A stretch of DNA of 64,000 nucleotides from Streptomyces tubercidicus (GTDB lineage Bacteria; Actinomycetota; Actinomycetes; Streptomycetales; Streptomycetaceae). The position numbers were made by a program, and so were the translations under genes. Shown here in pieces: positions 17,509 through 25,289 of this stretch (position 1 is its first letter; the number at the start of each line of letters is the position of its first letter). The stretch is from positions 1,798,001-1,862,000 of the forward strand of contig NZ_CP114205.1 in the NCBI RefSeq assembly GCF_027497495.1. Reading direction: 5' to 3'. Below the pieces are notes generated by a model. It had not been told where the DNA came from and did no database searches. It was given only the letters and a program-made list of their open reading frames with translations.

Positions 17509-18296
17509 GCCCCGGCCTCCTTCTTCACCTGGTCCGTACGCGCCCTGCGGCGGGTCACGGCGTTGTCCGAGGCGCCGGTGATGGCGGCGATGATCTCTTC
17601 GTGGGAGGTGCCCTCGACATCGAAGACACCGTTGTTGCGGCCCAGCCGCAGCACCGCGACCCGGTCCGCGACGGCCTGCACATCGGCCATGTTGTGGCTG
17701 ATGAGGATGACGCCCAGACCGCGCTCCCGCAGCCGCTCGACGAGGTCGAGGACCTGCGCGGTCTGCTCGACGCCGAGCGCGGCGGTCGGCTCGTCCAGGA
17801 TGACGACCTTCGGGTCGCCGATCAGCGCACGGGCGATGGCGACGACCTGCCGCTGACCGCCGGAGAGCGCCGCGACCGGGATCCGGACGCTGGGGATCCG
17901 GATGGACAGCGTGTCCAGCAGCTCCTGGGCCCGCTTCTCCATGGCGATCTCGTCGAGGACACCGGCGGTGCGGGTCTCGTTGCCGAGGAAGAGGTTGGCG
18001 ACGACATCGAGGTTGTCGCAGAGCGCGAGGTCCTGGTAGACGGTGGCGACGCCGAGTTCCTGGGCGTCGTGCGGCTTGTTGATGCGGACCGTCTCGCCCT
18101 GCCATTCGATGGCGCCGTCATCGACCGGGTGGACGCCCGAGATGGTCTTGACGAGGGTGGACTTGCCGGCGCCGTTGTCGCCGACGAGGGCGACCACCTC
18201 ACCGGGGTGGATCTCCAGGGTGACGTCCGTGAGTGCCTGGACGGCGCCGAACCGCTTGGAGATTCCGCGCAACGCCAGCACAGGCGTAGCGGACAC
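17505..18296 (-). CDS. xylG: sugar ABC transporter ATPase, single-domain XylG type
   Basis: A 263-residue ABC ATPase: Walker A GDNGAGKST, Q-loop VYQDLAL, signature LSGGQRQ, Walker B VVILDEPTAAL, His switch ISHNM. It carries one nucleotide-binding domain, whereas E. coli XylG and RbsA are double-length, so a homodimer is expected here (as in FrcA-type fructose importers). The GTG start at 18296 is chosen because AAGGAG lies nine bases upstream; the in-frame ATG at 18305 directly abuts that Shine-Dalgarno and a third possible start is 18323. It is coupled to xylH by a four-base overlap. Confidence 0.88.
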   Translation of the reverse strand: MSATPVLALRGISKRFGAVQALTDVTLEIHPGEVVALVGDNGAGKSTLVKTISGVHPVDDGAIEWQGETVRINKPHDAQELGVATVYQDLALCDNLDVVANLFLGNETRTAGVLDEIAMEKRAQELLDTLSIRIPSVRIPVAALSGGQRQVVAIARALIGDPKVVILDEPTAALGVEQTAQVLDLVERLRERGLGVILISHNMADVQAVADRVAVLRLGRNNGVFDVEGTSHEEIIAAITGASDNAVTRRRARTDQVKKEAGA

Positions 18297-18410
18297 GTGA
18301 ATCATCTCCTTCGCCGCCGTCACAACGGCGGGGATGGTGGTGCGTGGAGCGGGGGGGATTGCGAGGGGACGGTCCGGTGTCCGCGCCCGGGACGGGATGG
18401 CGGGGCGCGG

Positions 18411-18510
18411 GTGCGGGCCGGTGGAGGTAGGGGTGCGGGCCGGTCGGGGTGCGGACCGGGAGGGGATGCGAGGCGGTCGGGGGTGCGGACCGGTAGGTAT
18501 ACGGGCCGGT
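18411..18510. repeat. degenerate GTGCGGRCCGGT repeats between xylG and xylF
   Basis: The 348-base gap between xylG and xylF holds no gene. It carries irregularly spaced copies of GTGCGGGCCGGT or GTGCGGACCGGT at 18411, 18433, 18449 and 18483 with weaker copies near 18464 and 18499, then GGGGC-rich runs to about 18640. The G-richness on the plus strand means C-richness in the transcript. It may fold into a structure that sets a higher level of xylF relative to xylGH. Confidence 0.5.
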
Positions 18511-18644
18511 CCGGGGCCGCGGGCGGTGCCGCGCGGCCCCGCCTGACCGGGGGCTGGGGCCTGGGGCCGGGGGCCGGAGCGTTGAATCTGGGCCGGAGGC
18601 CGTGGAATCGGGGCCGGGAGCCGTCGTCGGAGGCCCCCGGGGCC

Positions 18645-19736
18645 TTACTTGATGCCGGCCGCGTCGCAGGCCTTCTTGGCGTCGCCGGTGCAGATCTGGC
18701 TCGCCTTGTAGACCTTGTCCTTGAGGATCGTGGACGCGATGTTGTCCTTGGTCACGATCTGCGCGTCGTACAGCTTGGCCGGGATGCCCTTGACCTCGCC
18801 GCTGAGGCTGTCGACCTTGGTGTCCGTCAGGGAGTCGATCTTCTCGCCCTTGAGCAGCTTGACGGCGATCTCGGCCGTGGAGTCGGCCTGCGGCTTGATC
18901 TGCTTGTAGATCGTGAACGCCTGCTCGCCCTTGAGGATCCGCTGCAGACCCGCGAGCTCGGCGTCCTGGCCGCCGACCGGGACCTTGACGCCCTTCTGCT
19001 TGAGCGCGGTGATGATGCCGCCGGCCATGCCGTCGTTGCCGGAGTAGACGCCCTGGACGCCGTCCTTGCCGAGCGAGTCGAGGGCGGCGCCCATCTTCTT
19101 GTTCGCCTCGTCCGAGGACCAGTCCGGGATGTCCTGCTCGTACGCGATCTTCTTGACCTGCTTGTCGAGGACGCTGTGGGCGCCCTTCTTGAAGAACGGC
19201 ATGTTCGGGTCGGTCGGCGAACCGTTGATCATGACGACATTGCTGTCCTTGGCCTTGTCCCCGAGCGCCTTGACCAGCGCCTGGCCCTGCAGGCGGCCGA
19301 TCTTCTCGTTGTCGTAGGACACGTAGGCGGAGAGCTTGCCCTCGGCCAGCCGGTCATAGGCGACGACCTTGACGCCCTTCTTGGCGGCCTGGTTCACCCA
19401 GGACTTGGTCGCCTTGAAGTCGACCGCGTCCAGAATGATCACCTTCACGCCCTGGGTGATCAGCGCGTCGAACTGCTTCTTCTGGGTCTCGGTCTCCTGC
19501 GCCGCGTTGTTGTACTTGACCTTGCAGTCGCTGCACAGCTCATGGATCTTCGCCTCCATGAGCGGGCGGTCGAAGGTCTCGTAACGCGTGGTCTTGTTCT
19601 CCGGCAGGAGCAGGCCGATGGTCTTGTTGTCGCCACCGCCCTTGGCGTTGTCGCCGGCCTTGCCGCACGCGGCCACGGAGAGTGCCATCGAGACGGCGGC
19701 AGTGCCTATGACGACGCGACGCGTCCAAACGTTCAT
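18645..19736 (-). CDS. xylF: sugar-binding lipoprotein of the XylFGH importer
   Basis: A 363-residue solute-binding protein of the ribose/xylose (peripla_BP_4) type. The signal peptide ends in the lipobox SVAAC, so it is anchored outside the membrane. The mature protein begins IGLLLPENKTTRYETFDRPLMEAKI, which is typical for XylF-type proteins, and contains YSGNDGMAGGIITAL and GGQDAELAGLQRI. Cys residues at the C-terminus (ICTGDAKKACDAAG) may form a disulfide. It leads the operon xylF-xylG-xylH on the minus strand; GGGAGG sits seven bases before ATG. The transporter likely takes up xylose; other pentoses cannot be excluded. Confidence 0.9.
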   Translation of the reverse strand: MNVWTRRVVIGTAAVSMALSVAACGKAGDNAKGGGDNKTIGLLLPENKTTRYETFDRPLMEAKIHELCSDCKVKYNNAAQETETQKKQFDALITQGVKVIILDAVDFKATKSWVNQAAKKGVKVVAYDRLAEGKLSAYVSYDNEKIGRLQGQALVKALGDKAKDSNVVMINGSPTDPNMPFFKKGAHSVLDKQVKKIAYEQDIPDWSSDEANKKMGAALDSLGKDGVQGVYSGNDGMAGGIITALKQKGVKVPVGGQDAELAGLQRILKGEQAFTIYKQIKPQADSTAEIAVKLLKGEKIDSLTDTKVDSLSGEVKGIPAKLYDAQIVTKDNIASTILKDKVYKASQICTGDAKKACDAAGIK

Positions 19737-19812
19737 GGGGATGCCTCCCTGACGAGGCCGCGTCGTTGCGGCCGAGGTGGCTGGAAGTCAACTCGGCCGC
19801 CAGCCGACCGTC

Positions 19813-19827
19813 AAGGAGTAAATCCTT
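19813..19827. promoter_or_regulatory. AAGGA-N5-TCCTT dyad upstream of xylF
   Basis: AAGGA (19813-19817) and TCCTT (19823-19827) are inverted around GTAAA, 77-91 bases upstream of the xylF start, in the gap to rok7B7. A TTGACG element lies next to it on the minus strand (19808-19813). Because the neighbouring ROK regulator controls xyl genes in S. coelicolor, this is a candidate operator; the arms are short. Confidence 0.3.
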
Positions 19828-19875
19828 AACGAGATGACAACGGTGCCATGCGTTAGCTGCGTGAACTCAGAGCGC

Positions 19876-21075
19876 TCAGGCCAGGGCTGCGGCGTCCGAC
19901 GGCTGCACGCCGTCGAGCAGGGTCGAATCGCCCATCTCGCTCAGGACGAGTGCCAGTGCGCCGAGCACCTCCGCGCGGCCGCCGAGCGTGCCGGGGACGA
20001 TCCCCAATTGCCGTGCCGCGCTGGGGATCGCGTACCGGGACACCGACTCACGGATCGGTGCGAGCACCAGCTCACCGGCCTCGGCGAGGTCCCCGCCGAG
20101 CACCACCCGGCTGGGATTGAGCAGATTGCACAGATTCGCCACACCACTCCCGATATGGCGGCCCACGTCCGCAATGACCCGGCGGCAGCCCGGGTCGCCC
20201 TCGCGGGCCAGCTGGACCACCCGCGCCATGGTCAGATCGGGCCCATGGCTCGGCTGCAGCAGCGGGAGGACGTACCGGGCCGCGGTGAAGGTCTCCAGGC
20301 AGCCGCGGTTGCCGCAGCGGCACACCGGGCCGGCCTCGTCCAGCGTGATGTGCCCGATCTCGCCCGCCGTGCCGCCCGGCCCGCGGTAGATCTGCCCGCT
20401 GATCACCAGCCCGGCGCCGACGCCGCTGGCGACCTTGATGTACGCCAGGTCGGCGGCCCCGCGGCCACCGCCCCAGACCAGCTCGCCCAGGGCGCCGAGG
20501 TTGGCGTCGTTGTCGACGTGGACCGGCACCCCGAGGCGCCCGGAGAGCTCCCGCCCGGGGTTCGTGCCGGTCCAGCCCGGCAGGATCGCTGTGGAGCCGA
20601 GCGTCCCGGATTCCACGTCGATGGGCCCCGGTACTCCCAGGCCGACGCCGACGACCTTGCCCGGGTCGATCCCGGTCGCCGCGATCAGCCGGTTGACCAG
20701 CTGTTCCGCCCGGTCGAAGCCCTCGGCGGCGGAGGCGTCCACATCGATCGGCTCGGCCTCCTCGGCGAGCACCTGATGGGCGAGGTTGCCGACCGCCACG
20801 CGCAAGTGGGAGTGCCCGAAATCGACCCCTACGACGATGCCCGCGTCGCCGGAGAGCGAGACGCTGCGCGCCCGCCGACCGCCCGCCGAGGTCGGCGTCA
20901 CCTCAACGGTCCCGCCGTCCTTCAACTCGCGAACGATGTTGGAAACGGTGGCCGCGGACAGCCCCGTGCTCCGGGCGATCTCCGCCTGCGTGAGTGAGCC
21001 CGCCATACGCACCGCGCGTACGACCCGCTCCAGATTGGCCCGGTGCAGCGAGGACTGCGACCCTGGAGTCTCCAT
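19876..21075 (-). CDS. rok7B7: ROK-family regulator Rok7B7 (XylR-like)
   Basis: A 399-residue ROK repressor. The N-terminal winged helix (about 15-75) includes LTQAEIARSTGLSAATVSNIVRELKDGG. The ROK domain follows with DFGHSHLRVAVGNL, GLGVPGPID, the Asp of VDNDAN, GEIGH and the zinc motif CRCGNRGCLE. It lies between xylFGH and ngcEFG, as in S. coelicolor (SCO6008, from memory), where it represses the xylose operon and influences carbon control and antibiotic production. ATG at 21075 is chosen by homology of METPGSQSSLHRANLERVVR; the frame is open to 21192 but the added residues are low complexity. Whether it still phosphorylates a sugar is uncertain, since the ATP motif is GVDFGHS rather than the usual DxGxT. 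Confidence 0.88.
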   Translation of the reverse strand: METPGSQSSLHRANLERVVRAVRMAGSLTQAEIARSTGLSAATVSNIVRELKDGGTVEVTPTSAGGRRARSVSLSGDAGIVVGVDFGHSHLRVAVGNLAHQVLAEEAEPIDVDASAAEGFDRAEQLVNRLIAATGIDPGKVVGVGLGVPGPIDVESGTLGSTAILPGWTGTNPGRELSGRLGVPVHVDNDANLGALGELVWGGGRGAADLAYIKVASGVGAGLVISGQIYRGPGGTAGEIGHITLDEAGPVCRCGNRGCLETFTAARYVLPLLQPSHGPDLTMARVVQLAREGDPGCRRVIADVGRHIGSGVANLCNLLNPSRVVLGGDLAEAGELVLAPIRESVSRYAIPSAARQLGIVPGTLGGRAEVLGALALVLSEMGDSTLLDGVQPSDAAALA

Positions 21076-21313
21076 CGACTCATCCACTCCCGTCTGGGGC
21101 CGGGGGTGCCTCCCAGCGGCAGCTGGGGAGGCACGACGACCGCCCGCCGACCGCACCCACGTCCTTGGGGGGGGCGGCCATCGATTCAACATGTGAACCC
21201 TAAGCAGAACGCCAGCCGGGAAGTCTCGTCAAGGCGTTGAGCCCGGCATGATCGGGAAGCGGCTGATCTGGGCGGCCGCGGAGGCGTCCCGTCCGCCGTG
21301 GAAGCGCCGCGGA

Positions 21314-21342
21314 GCCGCCCCGGGGCCGCCCCGGGAGGCGGC
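21314..21342 (-). terminator. GC hairpin downstream of ngcG
   Basis: GCCGCC-CCGGGG and CCCCGG-GA-GGCGGC around a short loop lie about 120 bases beyond the ngcG stop on the minus strand. The rest of the 387-base gap 21076-21462 shows no gene; it must also contain the rok7B7 promoter. Confidence 0.45.
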
Positions 21343-21462
21343 GGGACGGCGTGCCGGGCAGCCCCGAAGGTGGCGCAAATCTTTCGCCCGGCCGCCCGGC
21401 ACACCCGGCCCGCCCGCAATGGGCCGCCCGCCCCCGTCGGACCGGCGCCCGCTGCCCGCCGT

Positions 21463-22431
21463 CTACTTCAGTGCGCCGGCCGTCAGCCCGGCCACCACCT
21501 GCCGCTGGAAGACGATGTACGCGGCGAGCACCGGCAGCATCGCGATGGTCAGCCCGGCGAACAGTCCGGACCAGTCCCCCTTGTAGCCCTGACTCACCGC
21601 CAGGGCCACCAGCCCCTGCGTCAGCACCTTCTTGTCCGGCTCACCGACGTTGAGCACCGTCGGCAGCAGATACTGATTCCACTGGCCGAGGAAGTTGAAG
21701 ATCCCGACGCTGATCAGGCCGGGCTTGGCCATCGGCAGCATCACCTGGAAGAAGGTGCGGGTGTGCGAGGCGCCGTCGATGAGCGCCGCCTCGGCCACCG
21801 AGGTCGGCAGCGTTCTGAAGAACCCGCTGAGGAAGAAGACCGTGAAGGGCAGCGAGTAGGCGATATAGACCAGGATCAGCCCGTGGTAGGAGTCCAGCAG
21901 CGCCATGTTCTTCATGACGAAGAACAGCGGGACCAGCGCCAGGATGACCGGGAAGCCCATCCCGCCCACGAACAGGAAATACAGGAAGCGGTTGCCCGGG
22001 AAGTCGAAGCGGGCCAGGACATACGCCGCCATCGCGCCCAGCAGCATCGTGCCGATCAGCGAACCGCCCACGACGATCAGCGAGTTGAGGAAGTACTGGC
22101 CCATGCTCGCCTTGTCCCAGGCGCGCGACCAGTTGTCGAAGTGCAGGGCCGAGGGCAGTCCCCAGGGCGAGCCGAAGATCTCGCCGTCGTCCTTGAAGGA
22201 GTTCAGCACCGCCCACAGCAGCGGCATGGTGACCAACAGGCCCCAGATCACCAGGACTCCGTGCGAGAAGACATTGAGGACCTTGCCCTCGCCGCCTCCG
22301 TCGCCGCCGGACCCGGTGCCGTCCGTCCGCTCCTGTCCGCCCCGTTGGCCGGGCAGCCGCGAGCTGCCCGGAGACGGGCGCTGCTCCTTCGTCACCCCCG
22401 GGAGGTCCGCGGGATCTGTCTGCGCACTCAT
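21463..22431 (-). CDS. ngcG: carbohydrate ABC transporter permease (NgcG type)
   Basis: A 322-residue MalG-type permease. An unusual Gly/Ser/Pro-rich N-terminal tail of about 50 residues precedes six transmembrane helices; the EAA loop that docks the ATPase is EAALIDGASHTRTFFQVMLPMAKPGL. The start ATG shares one base with the ngcF stop (TGATG), so the two are coupled. No ATPase gene lies in the cluster, as in other Streptomyces CUT1 importers that share the MsiK ATPase. In S. coelicolor and S. olivaceoviridis the NgcEFG importer brings in N-acetylglucosamine and chitobiose; that assignment here is by order and family. Confidence 0.82.
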   Translation of the reverse strand: MSAQTDPADLPGVTKEQRPSPGSSRLPGQRGGQERTDGTGSGGDGGGEGKVLNVFSHGVLVIWGLLVTMPLLWAVLNSFKDDGEIFGSPWGLPSALHFDNWSRAWDKASMGQYFLNSLIVVGGSLIGTMLLGAMAAYVLARFDFPGNRFLYFLFVGGMGFPVILALVPLFFVMKNMALLDSYHGLILVYIAYSLPFTVFFLSGFFRTLPTSVAEAALIDGASHTRTFFQVMLPMAKPGLISVGIFNFLGQWNQYLLPTVLNVGEPDKKVLTQGLVALAVSQGYKGDWSGLFAGLTIAMLPVLAAYIVFQRQVVAGLTAGALK

Positions 22432-23354
22432 CAGAACTCCAGTCGCTCGCGCCGTCCCAGCCGCATGACGACGGCCGAGAAGACGAGGGTCACGATCAGC
22501 AGGGAAACGCCGATGGCGGTCGCATATCCGGCCTGACCGTCGCGGAAGGTCTTCTGGTACACGTACAGCGGAAGGACCTCGGTCGAATAGTCGGGGCCGC
22601 CCGGACCGACGCTCATGATCTGTACGAAGGCGAAGGCCGACACGTCCAGGGCGAGAATGCCCATATAGATCCAGCCGGTCTGGACGGTGTCCCACAGCAG
22701 CGGCAGGGTGATCCGGAAGAACGTGTTGAAGCGGTTTGCGCCGTCCAGCAGCGCAGCCTCGTAGAAATCCTTCGGAATGGAGCTCATACCGGCGGAGAAG
22801 AGCACGACATAGAAGCCGACATTGGCCCACACCATCGCGGCCATCACACACCACAGCGCGATCTGTGGATCCCCCAGCCAGTCCGGCTGCACATTGTCGA
22901 GCCCGATCGCCTTGAAGAAGGCATTGAGCGCGCCGCTCTCCGGGTTGTACGCGAACTGGAACAGCAGCGCGACGATCGGTACCGACAGCACCTGCGGGAA
23001 GAAGTAGAGGATTTTATAGGTGCCCGAGCCGCGCACCCCGCCGATGACCGCCTTCTTCCGGCGGCGGCCACCGACGTTGAGCATGAACGCGAAGAAGAGC
23101 CCGAGCGAGAGCGTCACCACCGGCAGCAGCAACAACAGCGTCACGCTGTTGCCCACGGCGGACCAGAAGACATCGTCCTGGAAGAGGCGCGCATAGTTGT
23201 CGAAGCCGACCACCTTCATATCCGGACTCAGCCCGGTCCAGTCCGTGAAGGAGTAGTAAATGGCCTGCACAAAGGGCGAGATCACGAAGATCGCGTAAAT
23301 CGCCAGCGGGAGGACCAAGAATCCCGCGATGAAACGGTACTTACCGTGTTTCAT
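22431..23354 (-). CDS. ngcF: carbohydrate ABC transporter permease (NgcF type)
   Basis: A 307-residue MalF-type permease with six predicted helices and the EAA loop EAALLDGANRFNTFFRITLPLLWDTV. It begins MKHGKYRFIAGFLVLPLAIYAIFVISPF and ends with the arginine-rich tail MRLGRRERLEF. It is 61 bases downstream of ngcE and overlaps ngcG by one base. It pairs with NgcG to form the membrane channel of the importer. GGTAGG lies just before ATG. Confidence 0.84.
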   Translation of the reverse strand: MKHGKYRFIAGFLVLPLAIYAIFVISPFVQAIYYSFTDWTGLSPDMKVVGFDNYARLFQDDVFWSAVGNSVTLLLLLPVVTLSLGLFFAFMLNVGGRRRKKAVIGGVRGSGTYKILYFFPQVLSVPIVALLFQFAYNPESGALNAFFKAIGLDNVQPDWLGDPQIALWCVMAAMVWANVGFYVVLFSAGMSSIPKDFYEAALLDGANRFNTFFRITLPLLWDTVQTGWIYMGILALDVSAFAFVQIMSVGPGGPDYSTEVLPLYVYQKTFRDGQAGYATAIGVSLLIVTLVFSAVVMRLGRRERLEF

Positions 23355-23415
23355 GCCTACCGATCCCGTTCTCTGCCTGCGTGTGCCACCACCGGTGCCG
23401 CATCGAACTTCTCGG

Positions 23416-24855
23416 TCAGCGCTTGTACTTCTTCACGCTGGAGTCGTCGCGGGTGTCGTCCGCATACTTCTGGATCTTCTTGATGGCCTCGTCGGGAGTC
23501 AGCCGGCCGGCCATCATCTCCCCCAGCGCGGCGACCCCGATCCGCTCCTTCTGGAGCGCCACATACCAGTCCTGCATCCGCGGATTGACGATGTTCTGCC
23601 CGGCCTTCTGCAGTGCCACCTGCGCCGATGCCAGGCCCGGCGGGAGCTTCAGCCCCTCGGTGCCGCCGTTGAGCGACGTGAGCGAGGAGACCTGTTTGAT
23701 GAAATTCTGCGAGGACTTCTTGCTGAGCATGAGGCGCAGCAGTTCCATGCCGCCCTCGGCGTTACGGGCCTTCCGGGGCACGATGAAGGGCTCACCGCCC
23801 GAGGCCCAGATGGTGCCGTAGGGCATCTTGTCGGAGTCCGACAGGCTGGACGGGGCGCCGACCGCGAGATCGAAGTCCGGGTTCTTCGCGATCTGCTGCG
23901 CGGATTCGTTCTCCACCCAGGAACCGTTCGGGATGAACAGTGCCTTCCCCTCGGCCCACGCCTTCTGCGACTGGAGGTGGTCCAGTCCGGGCGAGCCCTT
24001 GAGGACATAGCCCTTCTTGTAGAGCTCGTAATAGGCGTCGAATGCCGCCTTGACCGCCGGGTCCTTCCAGGCGTTCGGCTCCAGATTGTCGATCTTCCGC
24101 AGGACCTCCGCACCACCGATCTTGGCGATGAACGGATAGAGGCTGAAGGGAAGGTAGTACGGGTACTTGCCCGGGTACGTCCAGCCCGCGACACCCTTCT
24201 TCTTGGCCTTCGCGCACAGGGCCAGCATGTCGTCCCAGGTCTCCGGGTATTCCGCGTCCAGCTTCCGCAGGTTGCCCTGGGAGTACCAGACGCCGTAGAC
24301 CGTGTACGCGTAGTAGAGGATCCAGGTTTCCTTGCCGCCGAACTGGCCCATTTCGACGACACCGGGGCGCAGGGTGTCTCGCACCTTCTTGTTCGGGTCG
24401 TCGACGGAGGGCGCGTCGAGGAGCGCCGTGAGGTCGGTCAGCTGGTCCTTGCCGACCAGTGTGCCGAAGTCCATTTGTTCCGCACCGGAGTTGTCGACGA
24501 GGTCCGGTGGGTTTCCGCCGTTGAAGCGCGGCTGCAGCGTCGACTGGATCTTCTGGGTCGAGGTGAGCTTCACCTTGCCCTCGGCCTTCGGGAAGGCCTT
24601 GAGGTACTCGCTCTGGGCGTCCTTGGCGTACTTGTCGCCGAATCCGCCGTCGAAGATGACGACATCGAGACCGGCCGACTCATTGACCGCCAGCGGATTC
24701 TTGGCGGACTTCTTGCCCTTTTCGACCTTGTTATCGCTGTCACTGCCGCCGCCGGCACACGCCGACAGCATCCCCATGGCAGGTACGGCGACGATTCCCA
24801 GGGCCGCGGCTCGCTTGACCAGGTCGCGACGGTTGAATGCAGAGGTGGATCCCAT
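23416..24855 (-). CDS. ngcE: carbohydrate-binding lipoprotein (NgcE type)
   Basis: A 479-residue extracellular solute-binding protein, family 1. The leader FNRRDLVKRAAALGIVAVPAMGMLSAC combines a twin-arginine motif with a lipobox, so it is probably exported folded by Tat and then lipidated. The mature part has typical features (DVVIFDGGFGDKYAKD, WTYPGKYPYYLPFSLYPF, ALFIPNGSWVENE). ATG at 24855 follows GAGGA by seven bases; an upstream in-frame start would disturb the signal peptide. It leads ngcE-F-G. Ligand by homology: N-acetylglucosamine and chitobiose. The adjacent GH92 leaves open that glycan-derived sugars are the true substrate. Confidence 0.85.
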   Translation of the reverse strand: MGSTSAFNRRDLVKRAAALGIVAVPAMGMLSACAGGGSDSDNKVEKGKKSAKNPLAVNESAGLDVVIFDGGFGDKYAKDAQSEYLKAFPKAEGKVKLTSTQKIQSTLQPRFNGGNPPDLVDNSGAEQMDFGTLVGKDQLTDLTALLDAPSVDDPNKKVRDTLRPGVVEMGQFGGKETWILYYAYTVYGVWYSQGNLRKLDAEYPETWDDMLALCAKAKKKGVAGWTYPGKYPYYLPFSLYPFIAKIGGAEVLRKIDNLEPNAWKDPAVKAAFDAYYELYKKGYVLKGSPGLDHLQSQKAWAEGKALFIPNGSWVENESAQQIAKNPDFDLAVGAPSSLSDSDKMPYGTIWASGGEPFIVPRKARNAEGGMELLRLMLSKKSSQNFIKQVSSLTSLNGGTEGLKLPPGLASAQVALQKAGQNIVNPRMQDWYVALQKERIGVAALGEMMAGRLTPDEAIKKIQKYADDTRDDSSVKKYKR

Positions 24856-25037
24856 GCTCAAGTCCTCGCCTTCTTCAGGACTCAGGCGGTGTACCGGAGC
24901 CACCCCGGCACCGCGGGTCAGATGAAGCTGAGTTGTACGGGATGTGCACCGGGCGCGCTAGGTAAGTGCGGGGCAGTCATGCGTTCCCGCCGTCCTCCCC
25001 GGATCCACGGCCTCGTCGTACGGCCGGTCGGACGCCG

Positions 25038-25053
25038 ACAGGTATAGTCCACT
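25038..25053. promoter_or_regulatory. DasR-like (dre) site between ngcE and GH92
   Basis: ACAGGTATAGTCCACT matches the dre consensus ASTGGTCTAGACCAST at 13 of 16 positions. It lies 183 bases before ngcE and 237 before the GH92 gene. On the minus strand it overlaps a candidate promoter for ngcE, TTGCCC followed 17 bases later by CTATAC. DasR is the GntR-family GlcNAc-responsive repressor of Streptomyces, which would fit an aminosugar importer. Binding is inference. Confidence 0.45.
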
Positions 25054-25197
25054 TCCGGCGGCAGGGGCAAGATCGAATGCAGGGTTGGGCGGCAGTCTTT
25101 CCCTAGTTGAGACCTCCCCGGTATGCGGGGATTCGCCCGGCCGTCATCCGCCGGACCGCCCGGCGACACGACCGGCACACCGATCGCAGCGGCACCC

Positions 25198-25227
25198 TTG
25201 ACACCAAAGTCCCCACGCACCTTACTT
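25198..25227 (+). promoter_or_regulatory. candidate promoter of the GH92 gene
   Basis: TTGACA at 25198-25203 is followed 18 bases later by TTACTT at 25222-25227, close to the vegetative consensus. The predicted message would have a leader of about 55 bases to the GTG at 25290. The rest of the 434-base gap 24856-25289 shows no gene. Confidence 0.5.
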
Positions 25228-25289
25228 ATCTCTGTTTATCTCGGCGCCATGTAACTGACAACGATGTCCATCTCGTTGAGAGGGCTCGC

